DNA from: Oscillospiraceae bacterium
GTDB taxonomy: Bacteria; Bacillota; Clostridia; Oscillospirales; Oscillospiraceae
Direction: 5' to 3'
DNA length: 15,823 bases
Assembly: GCA_009776905.1 (NCBI GenBank)
Contig: WRMX01000070.1
Span: 1-15,823 of the forward strand
Part shown: piece by piece, positions 1 through 6,806 of the stretch
Position numbering within the stretch: the stretch's first letter is position 1
Layout: every line of letters begins with the position of its first letter
Program-made: the position numbers and the translations under genes
The notes under the pieces: generated by a model
Told to the model about the DNA's origin: nothing
The model's input: only the letters and a program-made list of their open reading frames with translations
The model's database searches: none

Positions 1-8
1 TCCGGGGT

Positions 9-95
9 CCCCGCGAAACAGAGTTTCGTGGGGTGGAAGTTCGCCCTACTCGCTTGTCCCTCACGCAGCTACGCTGCGCACCGCGCTTCGCGCGG
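9..95. repeat. Dispersed hairpin-chain repeat, left copy
   Basis: Three GC-rich hairpins stand in a row, each with a 3-nt loop. The first is 9-33 (11-bp stem with one G-T pair, loop AGA 20-22). The second is 64-78 (CGCAGC, loop TAC, GCTGCG). The third is 81-95 (CCGCGC, loop TTC, GCGCGG). Bases 40-86 match 15777-15823 in the same orientation at 46 of 47 positions. The segment is non-coding and lies beyond the 3' end of the sugar operon. A further small palindrome, CGGGGTCCCCG at 3-13, suggests that the element begins before the window. Function unknown; it resembles REP or other intergenic palindromic families in style, but I recognise no named family. Confidence 0.8.
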
Positions 96-97
96 CG

Positions 98-163
98 ATA
101 GTACCTTAAAGGCTTTTGGGTTTTCTTGTTATTTATTGCGATTCCCGGCCTTTAAGGTGCTAT
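98..163. repeat. Long inverted repeat with 16-bp arms
   Basis: The arms at 98-113 and 148-163 pair at 15 of 16 positions, and the odd pair (T102/G159) is a wobble in plus-strand RNA. The 34-nt loop is AT-rich. There is no T-run after either arm, so this is not a standard intrinsic terminator. It sits between the hairpin-chain repeat and the end of the GH13 gene. It could be a small non-autonomous element remnant or an mRNA 3'-end structure. The rest of 164-231 shows no feature I can name. Confidence 0.6.
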
Positions 164-231
164 AAATATATCACAGCAAACGCCCAAAGACAAGCACATT
201 CGAAAGCCGCGCCCGCCGTAGCTGCCGTGCA

Positions 232-2241
232 TCACCCCGCTCGGTAAATCCCCGCCTCATACGGGCGCAACTTCGCGCTCTCGCCCTCGTAATTCGACAA
301 AACAAGCGCCCCGCCCGGTCTCCTCGCGGGACGCGCAACCGGCCCATCGCTGAGGTTGCACTCAACATAAAGGGTTTCCCCGCCGCCGCTGCGCTTGTAT
401 GCAAAGACACAGGCATCTGTCTTTACGATATCGATATCGCCATAAAGCAGAGCCTCGCTATCCTTGCGAAAAGCAATAAGCCGCCTGTAGAAATTCAATA
501 TAGAACCATCGGCAGCAGCCAAACTCTCCGCGTCATATCCATCGGGAACGGACATGATCCAAGGCTCACCGTCGGAAAACCCGCCATTTGGCGAAGAGTC
601 CCATTGCATCGGCACCCGCGCATGGTCCCTCGTCCCTGACAAAACCTTCCTGAACGCATCCTCGGCGCCCATTTTCGCAACCAGCTCGTTATAAAGGTTC
701 AAACTCTCGACATCCCGCAAATCGCTAATATGCTCAAACGCCGTGTTCACGGCCCCGAGTTCCTGCCCCTGATAGATAAACGGCGTGCCGCGCAAAGTAA
801 GCTGGAGCACAGCGAGCAGCTTCGCCAGCACATCACGAAACCTCCCGGCCGGATCGATTTTCGACAGCATCCGGGGATTGTCATGATTGTCATAAAATAA
901 CGACATCCGACAATCAGCGCTGTAATTTTCCATCCATTCGGAGTAGTAGCTTTTCAGAAATGCAGCATCGTAAATATATTCATCAAAGCGCGACTTGCCC
1001 GGCATCTCGAGGTGGTCGAACGAGAACATCATGTTCAGTTCGCGCCTGCTATCAGCGGTGAGCAGCTTCCCCGTCTCCATGCCGATTCCCGGAGTCTCGC
1101 CAACGGTAAAAGCGCCAAACGGCTCAAAGGCCTCGCTGTTCATTTCGCGCAAATATTCGTGCAGGTGCGGCCCGTAGAAATATCGTTCGATTCCGCGTAT
1201 GCCCATCATCTCGCCGATGACATCATTCCCGTCAGGCAGTCCCGGTGTCTTTGAAATGAGGTTTATCACATCCAGGCGAAACCCATCGACGCCCTTGCCG
1301 AGCCACCAGCGAATCATGTCGTATACGTCACGCCGCATTTCCGGATTGTCCCAATTTAGGTCCATCTGCTTCTTTGAAAATAAGCAAAGCGCCCATTCGT
1401 CCGATTCCGGCAGACGCTTCCATGCAGAGCCGCTGAAAAATGAATTCCAATTATTCGGCGGATCATCGCCATTCCCGCGCCTTATTATGTAATAATCGCG
1501 GTATTTCGACCCCGGATCATTCGCTGCCATGCGAAACCAATTGTGCTCGTCCGACGTGTGGTTGACGACAAGGTCCATTATCAATCGCATGCCCCGCCTA
1601 TGCACCTCGGAGAGGAGGAAATCAAAATCCTCCATAGTCCCAAGACTCGGGTCAATAGCCCGATAATCCCTTATGTCATATCCGTTGTCATCCTGCGGAG
1701 AATCGTAAATCGGGCACAGCCACAGCGCATCGATGCCAAGCTCATGCAAATAGTCCAGCTTTTCAGTGATTCCGGGGATATCTCCGATGCCGTCTCCGTT
1801 CGTATCGTTGAAGCTGCGGGGATAAATTTGGTAGAAAACGCTTTCCTTCCACCACTGTCGTTCCGCACCACCCGCGCCCGCGCCCAAACTCGAACCGGCG
1901 CCCGCGCCTCCCGCGTCCAAACTCGAACCGGCGCCTGATCCTCCCGCGCCTCCCGCACCTGAAACGCCCGCGCCTCCGGCGCCTGATCCTCCCGCGCCTC
2001 CCGCGCCCATACGCACGGACGGCTCGCTATTCAGCAAATCTATCACGGCATCAAGAAACCCTGCATCCATCTTGCCTCCGACGAGCTTCTTCAACGACGC
2101 GAGCGACATCCCCATAGTAATGGGGTTCTTGATATACTTCTGACTCAAATTCATTTGCAACATCAACTTATCTATGATGTCACGCCCGATCGGGCTATCG
2201 TAGACATCGCGCAGCTTCGACTTAATGCTATATCGGATCAT
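232..2241 (-). CDS. GH13 alpha-glucosidase (oligo-1,6-glucosidase type) with an extra N-terminal helical domain
   Basis: Retaining alpha-glucosidase of family GH13, 669 aa, no signal peptide, so it acts on imported oligosaccharides. The core starts near residue 129 (WWKESVFYQIYPRSF). Conserved regions are DLVVNHTS (223-230), GFRLDVIN with nucleophile Asp324, TVGETPG with acid/base Glu382, and YDNHDNPR with Asp454; RVPMQWD occurs further on. The Val after the nucleophile is known in this family to favour alpha-1,6 over alpha-1,4 bonds. The core (about 540 aa) has the normal length. Residues 1-77 form an extra, probably helical domain (RDVYDSPIGRDIID, then MSLASLKKLV), and 78-127 are an almost pure Gly/Ala/Ser linker. 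I recall similar small helical domains on other Clostridia glycosidases but cannot name the family. The ATG overlaps the symporter stop by 4 nt (ATGA), with GGGGGAG upstream, so translation is probably coupled. Substrate not certain. Confidence 0.93.
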   Translation of the reverse strand: MIRYSIKSKLRDVYDSPIGRDIIDKLMLQMNLSQKYIKNPITMGMSLASLKKLVGGKMDAGFLDAVIDLLNSEPSVRMGAGGAGGSGAGGAGVSGAGGAGGSGAGSSLDAGGAGAGSSLGAGAGGAERQWWKESVFYQIYPRSFNDTNGDGIGDIPGITEKLDYLHELGIDALWLCPIYDSPQDDNGYDIRDYRAIDPSLGTMEDFDFLLSEVHRRGMRLIMDLVVNHTSDEHNWFRMAANDPGSKYRDYYIIRRGNGDDPPNNWNSFFSGSAWKRLPESDEWALCLFSKKQMDLNWDNPEMRRDVYDMIRWWLGKGVDGFRLDVINLISKTPGLPDGNDVIGEMMGIRGIERYFYGPHLHEYLREMNSEAFEPFGAFTVGETPGIGMETGKLLTADSRRELNMMFSFDHLEMPGKSRFDEYIYDAAFLKSYYSEWMENYSADCRMSLFYDNHDNPRMLSKIDPAGRFRDVLAKLLAVLQLTLRGTPFIYQGQELGAVNTAFEHISDLRDVESLNLYNELVAKMGAEDAFRKVLSGTRDHARVPMQWDSSPNGGFSDGEPWIMSVPDGYDAESLAAADGSILNFYRRLIAFRKDSEALLYGDIDIVKTDACVFAYKRSGGGETLYVECNLSDGPVARPARRPGGALVLSNYEGESAKLRPYEAGIYRAG
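1867..2010 (-). repeat. GC-rich minisatellite encoding the Gly/Ala/Ser linker
   Basis: Reiterated short units encode GAGGAGGSGAGG-like sequence between the N-terminal domain and the catalytic core of the GH13 protein. A 17-nt segment, AAACTCGAACCGGCGCC, occurs twice about 32 nt apart (from about 1886 and about 1918) and encodes the two GAGSSL segments. Such arrays expand and contract by slippage, so linker length probably varies between strains. Confidence 0.7.
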
Positions 2242-3596
2242 AAGCTCAGCTCCCCCCGTTCCTGAAGTTCGTGCAGGATCTCCGCGTGCTTTTTCTCGTC
2301 AATAATATACTTCCTGCGATATATTATGAAACTGATGACGATGCACACCAAAGGAAATACGAGCATGGCGGTTTTCATCATAATCAGCCCGCCCTCGCTG
2401 ACGTCGGCCGCCGTCTCCGCGTCTTTGATCCCCGAGATAATGATAACAAGTCCGACCACCCCATTGCCGACCGCTCCTGATAGCTTGTTAATGAACGGCT
2501 GCAGCGAAAAGCTAATGCTGTCATTCCGCTTGCCGAGCTTTAAATGGCCATAATCCACAGAATCCGCCAGGAACATAAGCATGAGAAGCTGTATGAACGC
2601 CTGCCCGATAAACAGCAATGTGCCTGCAATGCCGATGAACAGCATCGTATTCGTAGGCGCGAAAAAGAATACGACATATCCCACAAACACAAGCGCGACT
2701 GCGAGCGTGTAAAGAAACTTCCTGTTCCACCGCTTCGAGAACAGCGGGAATACCGCCAGCGCCGCAATCTGCGACACGCCGAGGATCACCGCGAATATCG
2801 GATACATGTTTTCATCGCCGTAAGCATATTTAAAGAAGTATAGGCCAAACGAAGTGGTGGTCATGTAGCCAATCATAAAGAGCGTCATGGAAATCGCGGT
2901 GAATGATAGCTGATCGTTTTTGATGATGACCGATAGTAGCTCCTTGATGGGCGTGCTCTTCTGCGCGCCTGTAATGCGCGGATCCTTGACGCCAAGCAGC
3001 GTTACGAGCTGCCCCGCCCACATCACCGCAACAACGATGAGCGTGAATACAAAATAGCCTCTTGCCGGCCCCCCAAAGCGATCCCCGAACGCGGTCGTGA
3101 GCGGAATGATGGATGCGACGACAAAAAACAGCCCCACATTTGCAAATATTCTGGCGATCGATCCTATCTTTTCCCGTTCCTTCTGGTCGACGGACAATGC
3201 CGGCAGCATGGACCAATATGCAATATCGTTCGTCGTATATGCCATGCCCCATAATAAATACAGAACGCAGAATACTATGGAATAAGCCGTCCATGAAAGA
3301 TTGAACCCCGCGAACATGAGAATAGTGAGTATCCCGGTCGTCAACGATCCAAAGGCTATCCACGGTTTAAACTTGCCAAACCTGGTCTTCGTGTTGTCGA
3401 CGACCAATCCCATGAACGGATCGTTCAATGCGTCGAAGACGCGCGCGGCCACAACAAAAATGGTGATTGCCGCAAAGACTCCTGTCGGCACTTTAATGAT
3501 GTCGGTCATATAAAACATCAGATACATGCTGACCAGTGAATACACCATATCGCGCCCGATAGTCCCAATGCCGAATGTCCACTTATTTCTGCCCAT
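2238..3596 (-). CDS. GPH-family (MelB-like) cation-sugar symporter
   Basis: Integral membrane symporter of the glycoside-pentoside-hexuronide family, 452 aa, about 12 hydrophobic segments. The family signature is at residues 55-80 (DALNDPFMG, then TRFGKFKPWI). Asp55 and Asp59 correspond to the cation-site aspartates of MelB, and Arg15-Asp16 to the MelB Lys-Asp pair in helix I. The same frame stays open to 3782, but I chose ATG 3596 because family homology starts at MGRNKWTFGIG and AAAGGA lies 9 nt upstream. The gene overlaps the end of galK by 14 nt and the start of the GH13 gene by 4 nt. It likely imports the galactose- or glucose-containing sugar used by the two neighbours; the exact substrate cannot be read from sequence. 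Confidence 0.9.
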   Translation of the reverse strand: MGRNKWTFGIGTIGRDMVYSLVSMYLMFYMTDIIKVPTGVFAAITIFVVAARVFDALNDPFMGLVVDNTKTRFGKFKPWIAFGSLTTGILTILMFAGFNLSWTAYSIVFCVLYLLWGMAYTTNDIAYWSMLPALSVDQKEREKIGSIARIFANVGLFFVVASIIPLTTAFGDRFGGPARGYFVFTLIVVAVMWAGQLVTLLGVKDPRITGAQKSTPIKELLSVIIKNDQLSFTAISMTLFMIGYMTTTSFGLYFFKYAYGDENMYPIFAVILGVSQIAALAVFPLFSKRWNRKFLYTLAVALVFVGYVVFFFAPTNTMLFIGIAGTLLFIGQAFIQLLMLMFLADSVDYGHLKLGKRNDSISFSLQPFINKLSGAVGNGVVGLVIIISGIKDAETAADVSEGGLIMMKTAMLVFPLVCIVISFIIYRRKYIIDEKKHAEILHELQERGELSL

Positions 3597-4737
3597 AATC
3601 GACCATCCTTTCATCACGCCGTTGCTGTTCACGCCCGCCCTCGGCGCAAACAGACACAAACCTGCAACACCCACTCCCGAAAACATCCGACATCCCCGCC
3701 TCGAAACTCTCCATCCGCGCAATTGGCACGAACGCCAAAACAGAGCCTGCAAACCCGCCCCCATGCACGCGAAACGCTCCATTCCCCTGCAGAAGCCGTT
3801 CGCACAAAGCCAATGCCAACGTCAACCCCTGGTCCTGCGGCCTATCATTGCAATACACATTTTGCAGCAACGCCAGCGACGAACGCCCGGATTCTGCCAC
3901 AAGACGCAAAAAAGTCGCGACATCGCCGTTTCCCAAAGCTACAGCTTGTTGCACGACCCTCTCGTTCTCAGTAAAAAAATGAATGGCGCGCAGCACTGCG
4001 CGATCTCCGATTCCTCTCAGCCTGCCGATAGAAGCAAAAAACTCGTCCTGATTCACAGAACGCAAGTCCTTTTCACCAAACGCCGCAGCAACGGCCCGCA
4101 TCTCCATCGGTATTGCGGCATAATCGTCGGTCAAGTCGTCGTGGCTGCTCCCGACGTTGACGATACAAATCGCATAATCATCAAAACCGGCGTCAATTCT
4201 GTCAATAGCCGGCATTGCAGGGTTTTGAAAATCGATCATCATCAAACCGCCAAAGGCGGATACTGCCTGATCCATTAAGCCGCTGGGTTTTCCGAAATAC
4301 ACATTTTCAGCATATTGTCCCGCAAGCGCGATGCCGAGGTCAGAAACATCGGCATCGAACAGCTCTCTGAAGACATTGCCAATAAGGACTTCAAACGCTG
4401 CAGAGCTCGACAGCCCAATGCCGGCAGGAAGGTCCGACGATACCTTGCAGTCGAATCCACCAACGTCATGCCCATTGTCACGAAACCATGCTCCGATCCC
4501 GCGAACAAGCGCGGCGGGCGAGCCTTTCTCGCTCTCATGCGGATTAAGGTCAGCCAAATCAACACCAGCATCATCAAATCCTGCGGAACAGATCCTAATT
4601 ATGTCAGTGCCGTTGGCCGCAGCGGTGCATCTTATATTCAAATCGACGGCAGCAGCAATCACCCGGCCGCGCTGGTGGTCAGTATGGTTGCCGCCAATTT
4701 CCACTCGCCCCGGCGCGATAAAAGCCCTCTCCTTCAA
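3583..4737 (-). CDS. galK: Galactokinase
   Basis: Cytoplasmic GHMP-family kinase, 384 aa (normal length), which phosphorylates galactose to galactose-1-phosphate, the first Leloir step. Motif 1 is GRVEIGGNHTDHQ (10-22, the Firmicutes variant of GEHTDY). The ATP loop is LPAGIGLSSSAA (103-114). The catalytic-base region is SGLMDQ with Asp156. Motif 3 is VHGGGFAGSV near the C-terminus. The frame stays open to 5481, but that part is antisense to lysR. The start is TTG 4737, preceded by GGAGGAGA and giving MKERAFIAPGR. It is the first gene of the operon with the symporter and glucosidase. galT and galE are absent here, so the product must be used by enzymes encoded elsewhere. Confidence 0.9.
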   Translation of the reverse strand: MKERAFIAPGRVEIGGNHTDHQRGRVIAAAVDLNIRCTAAANGTDIIRICSAGFDDAGVDLADLNPHESEKGSPAALVRGIGAWFRDNGHDVGGFDCKVSSDLPAGIGLSSSAAFEVLIGNVFRELFDADVSDLGIALAGQYAENVYFGKPSGLMDQAVSAFGGLMMIDFQNPAMPAIDRIDAGFDDYAICIVNVGSSHDDLTDDYAAIPMEMRAVAAAFGEKDLRSVNQDEFFASIGRLRGIGDRAVLRAIHFFTENERVVQQAVALGNGDVATFLRLVAESGRSSLALLQNVYCNDRPQDQGLTLALALCERLLQGNGAFRVHGGGFAGSVLAFVPIARMESFEAGMSDVFGSGCCRFVSVCAEGGREQQRRDERMVDYGQK

Positions 4738-4752
4738 AACAAATCTCCTCCA

Positions 4753-4788
4753 GTGGTTGTATTTGCGCAGCCGGTAGTTGTATTTACG
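4753..4788. promoter_or_regulatory. Candidate LysR operator: 15-bp direct repeat, 21-bp period
   Basis: Two copies of GTRGTTGTATTTRCG (4753-4767 and 4774-4788) match at 13 of 15 positions and start 21 bp apart, so they lie on the same face of the helix. The right copy covers the lysR -35 and the galK -10. This layout fits a LysR-type activator of galK that also represses its own gene. The operator role is inferred. Confidence 0.5.
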
Positions 4789-4805
4789 GCGAAAGTGTGG
4801 TACAA
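4777..4805 (-). promoter_or_regulatory. Putative sigma70 promoter of the galK operon
   Basis: On the minus strand TTGTAC (4805-4800) and TACAAC (4782-4777) are separated by 17 nt. This would start transcription near 4770, about 33 nt before the TTG start of galK. It overlies the divergent lysR promoter almost base for base. Confidence 0.5.
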
Positions 4806-4806
4806 T
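4778..4806 (+). promoter_or_regulatory. Putative sigma70 promoter of lysR
   Basis: TTGTAT (4778-4783) and TACAAT (4801-4806) are separated by 17 nt, close to consensus. The start point would be near 4813, giving a leader of about 78 nt. That leader holds the palindrome TGTATTTATACA (4821-4832) and a hairpin repeat copy (4848-4870). Confidence 0.6.
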
Positions 4807-4847
4807 ATGTGTGTGATATATGTATTTATACACATAAATATGTATTC

Positions 4848-4870
4848 GGGTTGTAGGCGCAGCCCACGTT
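4848..4870 (+). repeat. Hairpin repeat copy in the lysR leader
   Basis: These 23 nt are the reverse complement of 15723-15745 with one mismatch. They form a stem of GTAGGC and GCCCAC around loop GCA. The mismatch gives A-C on this strand but a G-U pair on the other. The copy ends 20 nt before the chosen lysR start codon. Confidence 0.75.
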
Positions 4871-4890
4871 AAAAAAAGGATGTGAGCGCA

Positions 4891-5811
4891 TTGAACTTCA
4901 CAAGAATAGAATACTTCCTCGCAGCAGCAGAATACCTGAACTTCACGAAAGCAGCCAATGTGCTGTACATCACGCAACCGTCGCTCAGCAAGCAAATCGC
5001 CCTCCTGGAGGACGAGCTCGGTCTGGCGCTGTTCGAACGAAACCCCAGGGACCTCCAACTTACGCCCGCAGGCAAGTTGCTGTATCACGAATTCAAAAAA
5101 CTCATGCCTGAAATAGACGCGATCACGGAAAAAGTAAAACGCCTGAAATACGAAAAGAATGAAACTCTGTATATCGGCTGTATAGAGGCGGTCAACCTGG
5201 ACGGTACTGCGGCGAAAATCATCCGCGACTATTCGCAAAACGCCAAAAACGTTGAAATATTCATCGAGCGCTACGGCTTCGGCACTCTCCACAACAAAGT
5301 CATCGACGGTTCGATAGACCTTGCGTTCACGTTTTCTACCCAAATCGGCAAAATCAAGGACATCATGTGCGCTGTCGTCGAACACAGGCGCCGATACATA
5401 ATCATGTCGTCCAAACACAAGCTCGCCGCCAATGACGATATAAACATCGAGGACTTGGAGGGGGAGACATTCGTGCTTCACAGCAGATCCGAAGCCACGG
5501 CCCTTTGCGACGACATTCTCGAGGAATGCGGGCAGCTCGGCTTCTATCCGGAAATTCGATATGCGGATACCGTCGATGCGCTGCTGGATTATCTCGAGCT
5601 GACGGGCGGCGTCGCGTTTCTCGACAAAAGCATCACGGACAGCAGGCCGGGCAGGTTAAAGTATTTCCCTACAAAGGTTGAAAAACCTTTCGACATGGTT
5701 TGCATCTGGAAAAAGAACAACAACAACCCTGCCCTCCGCGCGTTCATAAAGAAATTGACTACCATGGGGGTTCCACCCCCACAACCCGGACACTCGGGAA
5801 CGAGGCGCTAA
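4891..5811 (+). CDS. LysR-type transcriptional regulator
   Basis: DNA-binding regulator of 306 aa. The N-terminal winged helix-turn-helix covers about residues 1-60 (MNFTRIEYFLAAAEYLNFT, then ITQPSLSKQIALLE). It is followed by a linker helix and a periplasmic-binding-like effector domain (about 88-290). I chose TTG 4891 over GTG 4882 because AAAGGA ends at 4880, only 1 nt from the GTG but 10 nt from the TTG, and LysR proteins usually begin with M-N/D-F/L at this point. It is divergent from galK and probably controls it. The last 15 or so residues (MGVPPPQPGHSGTRR) are unlike the family and are encoded by a hairpin repeat. The stop overlaps that of the convergent dehydrogenase gene by 3 bases. 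Confidence 0.95.
   Translation: MNFTRIEYFLAAAEYLNFTKAANVLYITQPSLSKQIALLEDELGLALFERNPRDLQLTPAGKLLYHEFKKLMPEIDAITEKVKRLKYEKNETLYIGCIEAVNLDGTAAKIIRDYSQNAKNVEIFIERYGFGTLHNKVIDGSIDLAFTFSTQIGKIKDIMCAVVEHRRRYIIMSSKHKLAANDDINIEDLEGETFVLHSRSEATALCDDILEECGQLGFYPEIRYADTVDALLDYLELTGGVAFLDKSITDSRPGRLKYFPTKVEKPFDMVCIWKKNNNNPALRAFIKKLTTMGVPPPQPGHSGTRR
5765..5804. repeat. Hairpin repeat forming the 3' end of lysR
   Basis: Hairpin 5765-5781 has a 7-bp stem (TGGGGGT with ACCCCCA) and loop TCC. It is followed by CAACCC and a second small hairpin, CTCG-GGAA-CGAG (5793-5804). The hairpin arm plus CAACCC matches the layout of 15735-15745, including a shared CCCACAACCC. It lies inside the coding end of lysR and may also act in transcription arrest between the convergent genes, although no T-run follows. 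Confidence 0.55.
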
Positions 5812-6764
5812 TACCCCTTGTCAAAATCTACCAAACTATGCATAGGCTGCCCGGCAGCAAACCGCCCCAGCAGATCCGTAAACACAGCAAACCGGCGCAT
5901 ATCGGCATTCGCGCTTGTGCCGGAAGTGTGCGATGTAATAATCGTGTTTGGCGCAGACCACAACGGATGGTCTTCCGGCAACGGCTCAGGCTCCGTCACA
6001 TCAAGCCCGGCCCCGAATATCAGCGATTCCCGCAACGCGCGGTCGATGTCGTCAGACACGATAGCGTCGCCGCGCCCGATGTTCGTGATGATCGCCGTAC
6101 GCTTCATAAGAGAAAACCGCCGATAATCGAACATCCCCTTTGTTTCAGGCGTCCTCGGCAGGCACAATGCCACATAGTCCGCGCGGGGCAAGACTGCATC
6201 GAGCATATCAACTCCATATGATTCATCGCAATAAGGCGGGAGCTCAGAAGCCGTGCGCCTTATGCCAATTACCTTGCATCCAAACCCCTTCAACTGGCCG
6301 GCCAGCTCGCTGCCAATGGCCCCCGCGCCGACTACCAGCACCGTGGCCCCCGATAGCTCCAACTGGCCTCCGACCCTCGCCCATTTGCCGTCAAAAGTGG
6401 ACTTGACGCAAGCGATCAAACCCCTGCTAAGCGCTAGAAACAGCATAATAATATGTTCCGCAATTTGAATGTTGAATACATCCTTCGAACGTGTAACGAT
6501 TACGCCTTCGTTCGCGTAAATGCTGCGATTCGCATAAGCATCGATGCCGGCGGACGGCGTGTGGAGCCATTTTAAGTTTCGCGCAATAGACAGCCGGGAC
6601 GGATCCGGCCATCCGAAAATGACATCCGCATTGCGCAAATGGTCGTCGGTCACGTCGGCCGCGGCCGGGTAGCTGATTTCAACACCCGGCACGATTGTCT
6701 TAATCTGCGCCAACTCGCTTTCGCTAAGCGTAAAAATAGGGTTGCCGATAATGAGCATGTTCAT
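5808..6764 (-). CDS. NAD(P)-dependent D-2-hydroxyacid dehydrogenase
   Basis: Cytoplasmic oxidoreductase of the D-isomer-specific 2-hydroxyacid dehydrogenase family, 318 aa. It interconverts a 2-keto acid and a D-2-hydroxy acid with NAD(P)H. The nucleotide fold is VLVVGAGAIGSELAG (Gly146, Gly148, Gly151). Catalytic residues are Arg231 in NIGRGD, the Glu of DVTEPEPLP (258-260) and His279 in SHTSG. ATG 6764 is preceded by GGAGGT with 7-nt spacing; an in-frame TTG at 6770 is too close to that site. It lies 42 nt after apbE and is probably co-transcribed with it. Its 3' end overlaps lysR by 4 bases, tail to tail. The substrate is unknown; a redox link with the neighbouring flavin system is only possible. 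Confidence 0.92.
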   Translation of the reverse strand: MNMLIIGNPIFTLSESELAQIKTIVPGVEISYPAAADVTDDHLRNADVIFGWPDPSRLSIARNLKWLHTPSAGIDAYANRSIYANEGVIVTRSKDVFNIQIAEHIIMLFLALSRGLIACVKSTFDGKWARVGGQLELSGATVLVVGAGAIGSELAGQLKGFGCKVIGIRRTASELPPYCDESYGVDMLDAVLPRADYVALCLPRTPETKGMFDYRRFSLMKRTAIITNIGRGDAIVSDDIDRALRESLIFGAGLDVTEPEPLPEDHPLWSAPNTIITSHTSGTSANADMRRFAVFTDLLGRFAAGQPMHSLVDFDKGY

Positions 6765-6806
6765 AAACAAACCTCCATATACTTCATCGATACTCTCTCA
6801 ATCGGC

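Noticed and set aside
1..95. CRISPR array.
   Set aside because: The palindromic units differ in sequence and there are no regular spacers or cas genes.
98..163. Intrinsic terminator of the sugar operon.
   Set aside because: No T-run follows on either strand and the loop is 34 nt long.
3597..3782. N-terminal extension of the symporter to 3782.
   Set aside because: It lies within galK in another frame; family homology and a ribosome site point to ATG 3596.
4738..5481. The galK frame stays open far upstream, giving a 632-aa protein.
   Set aside because: The extra part is antisense to lysR, has no kinase homology, and a GGAGG site with TTG start lies at 4737 exactly where homology begins.
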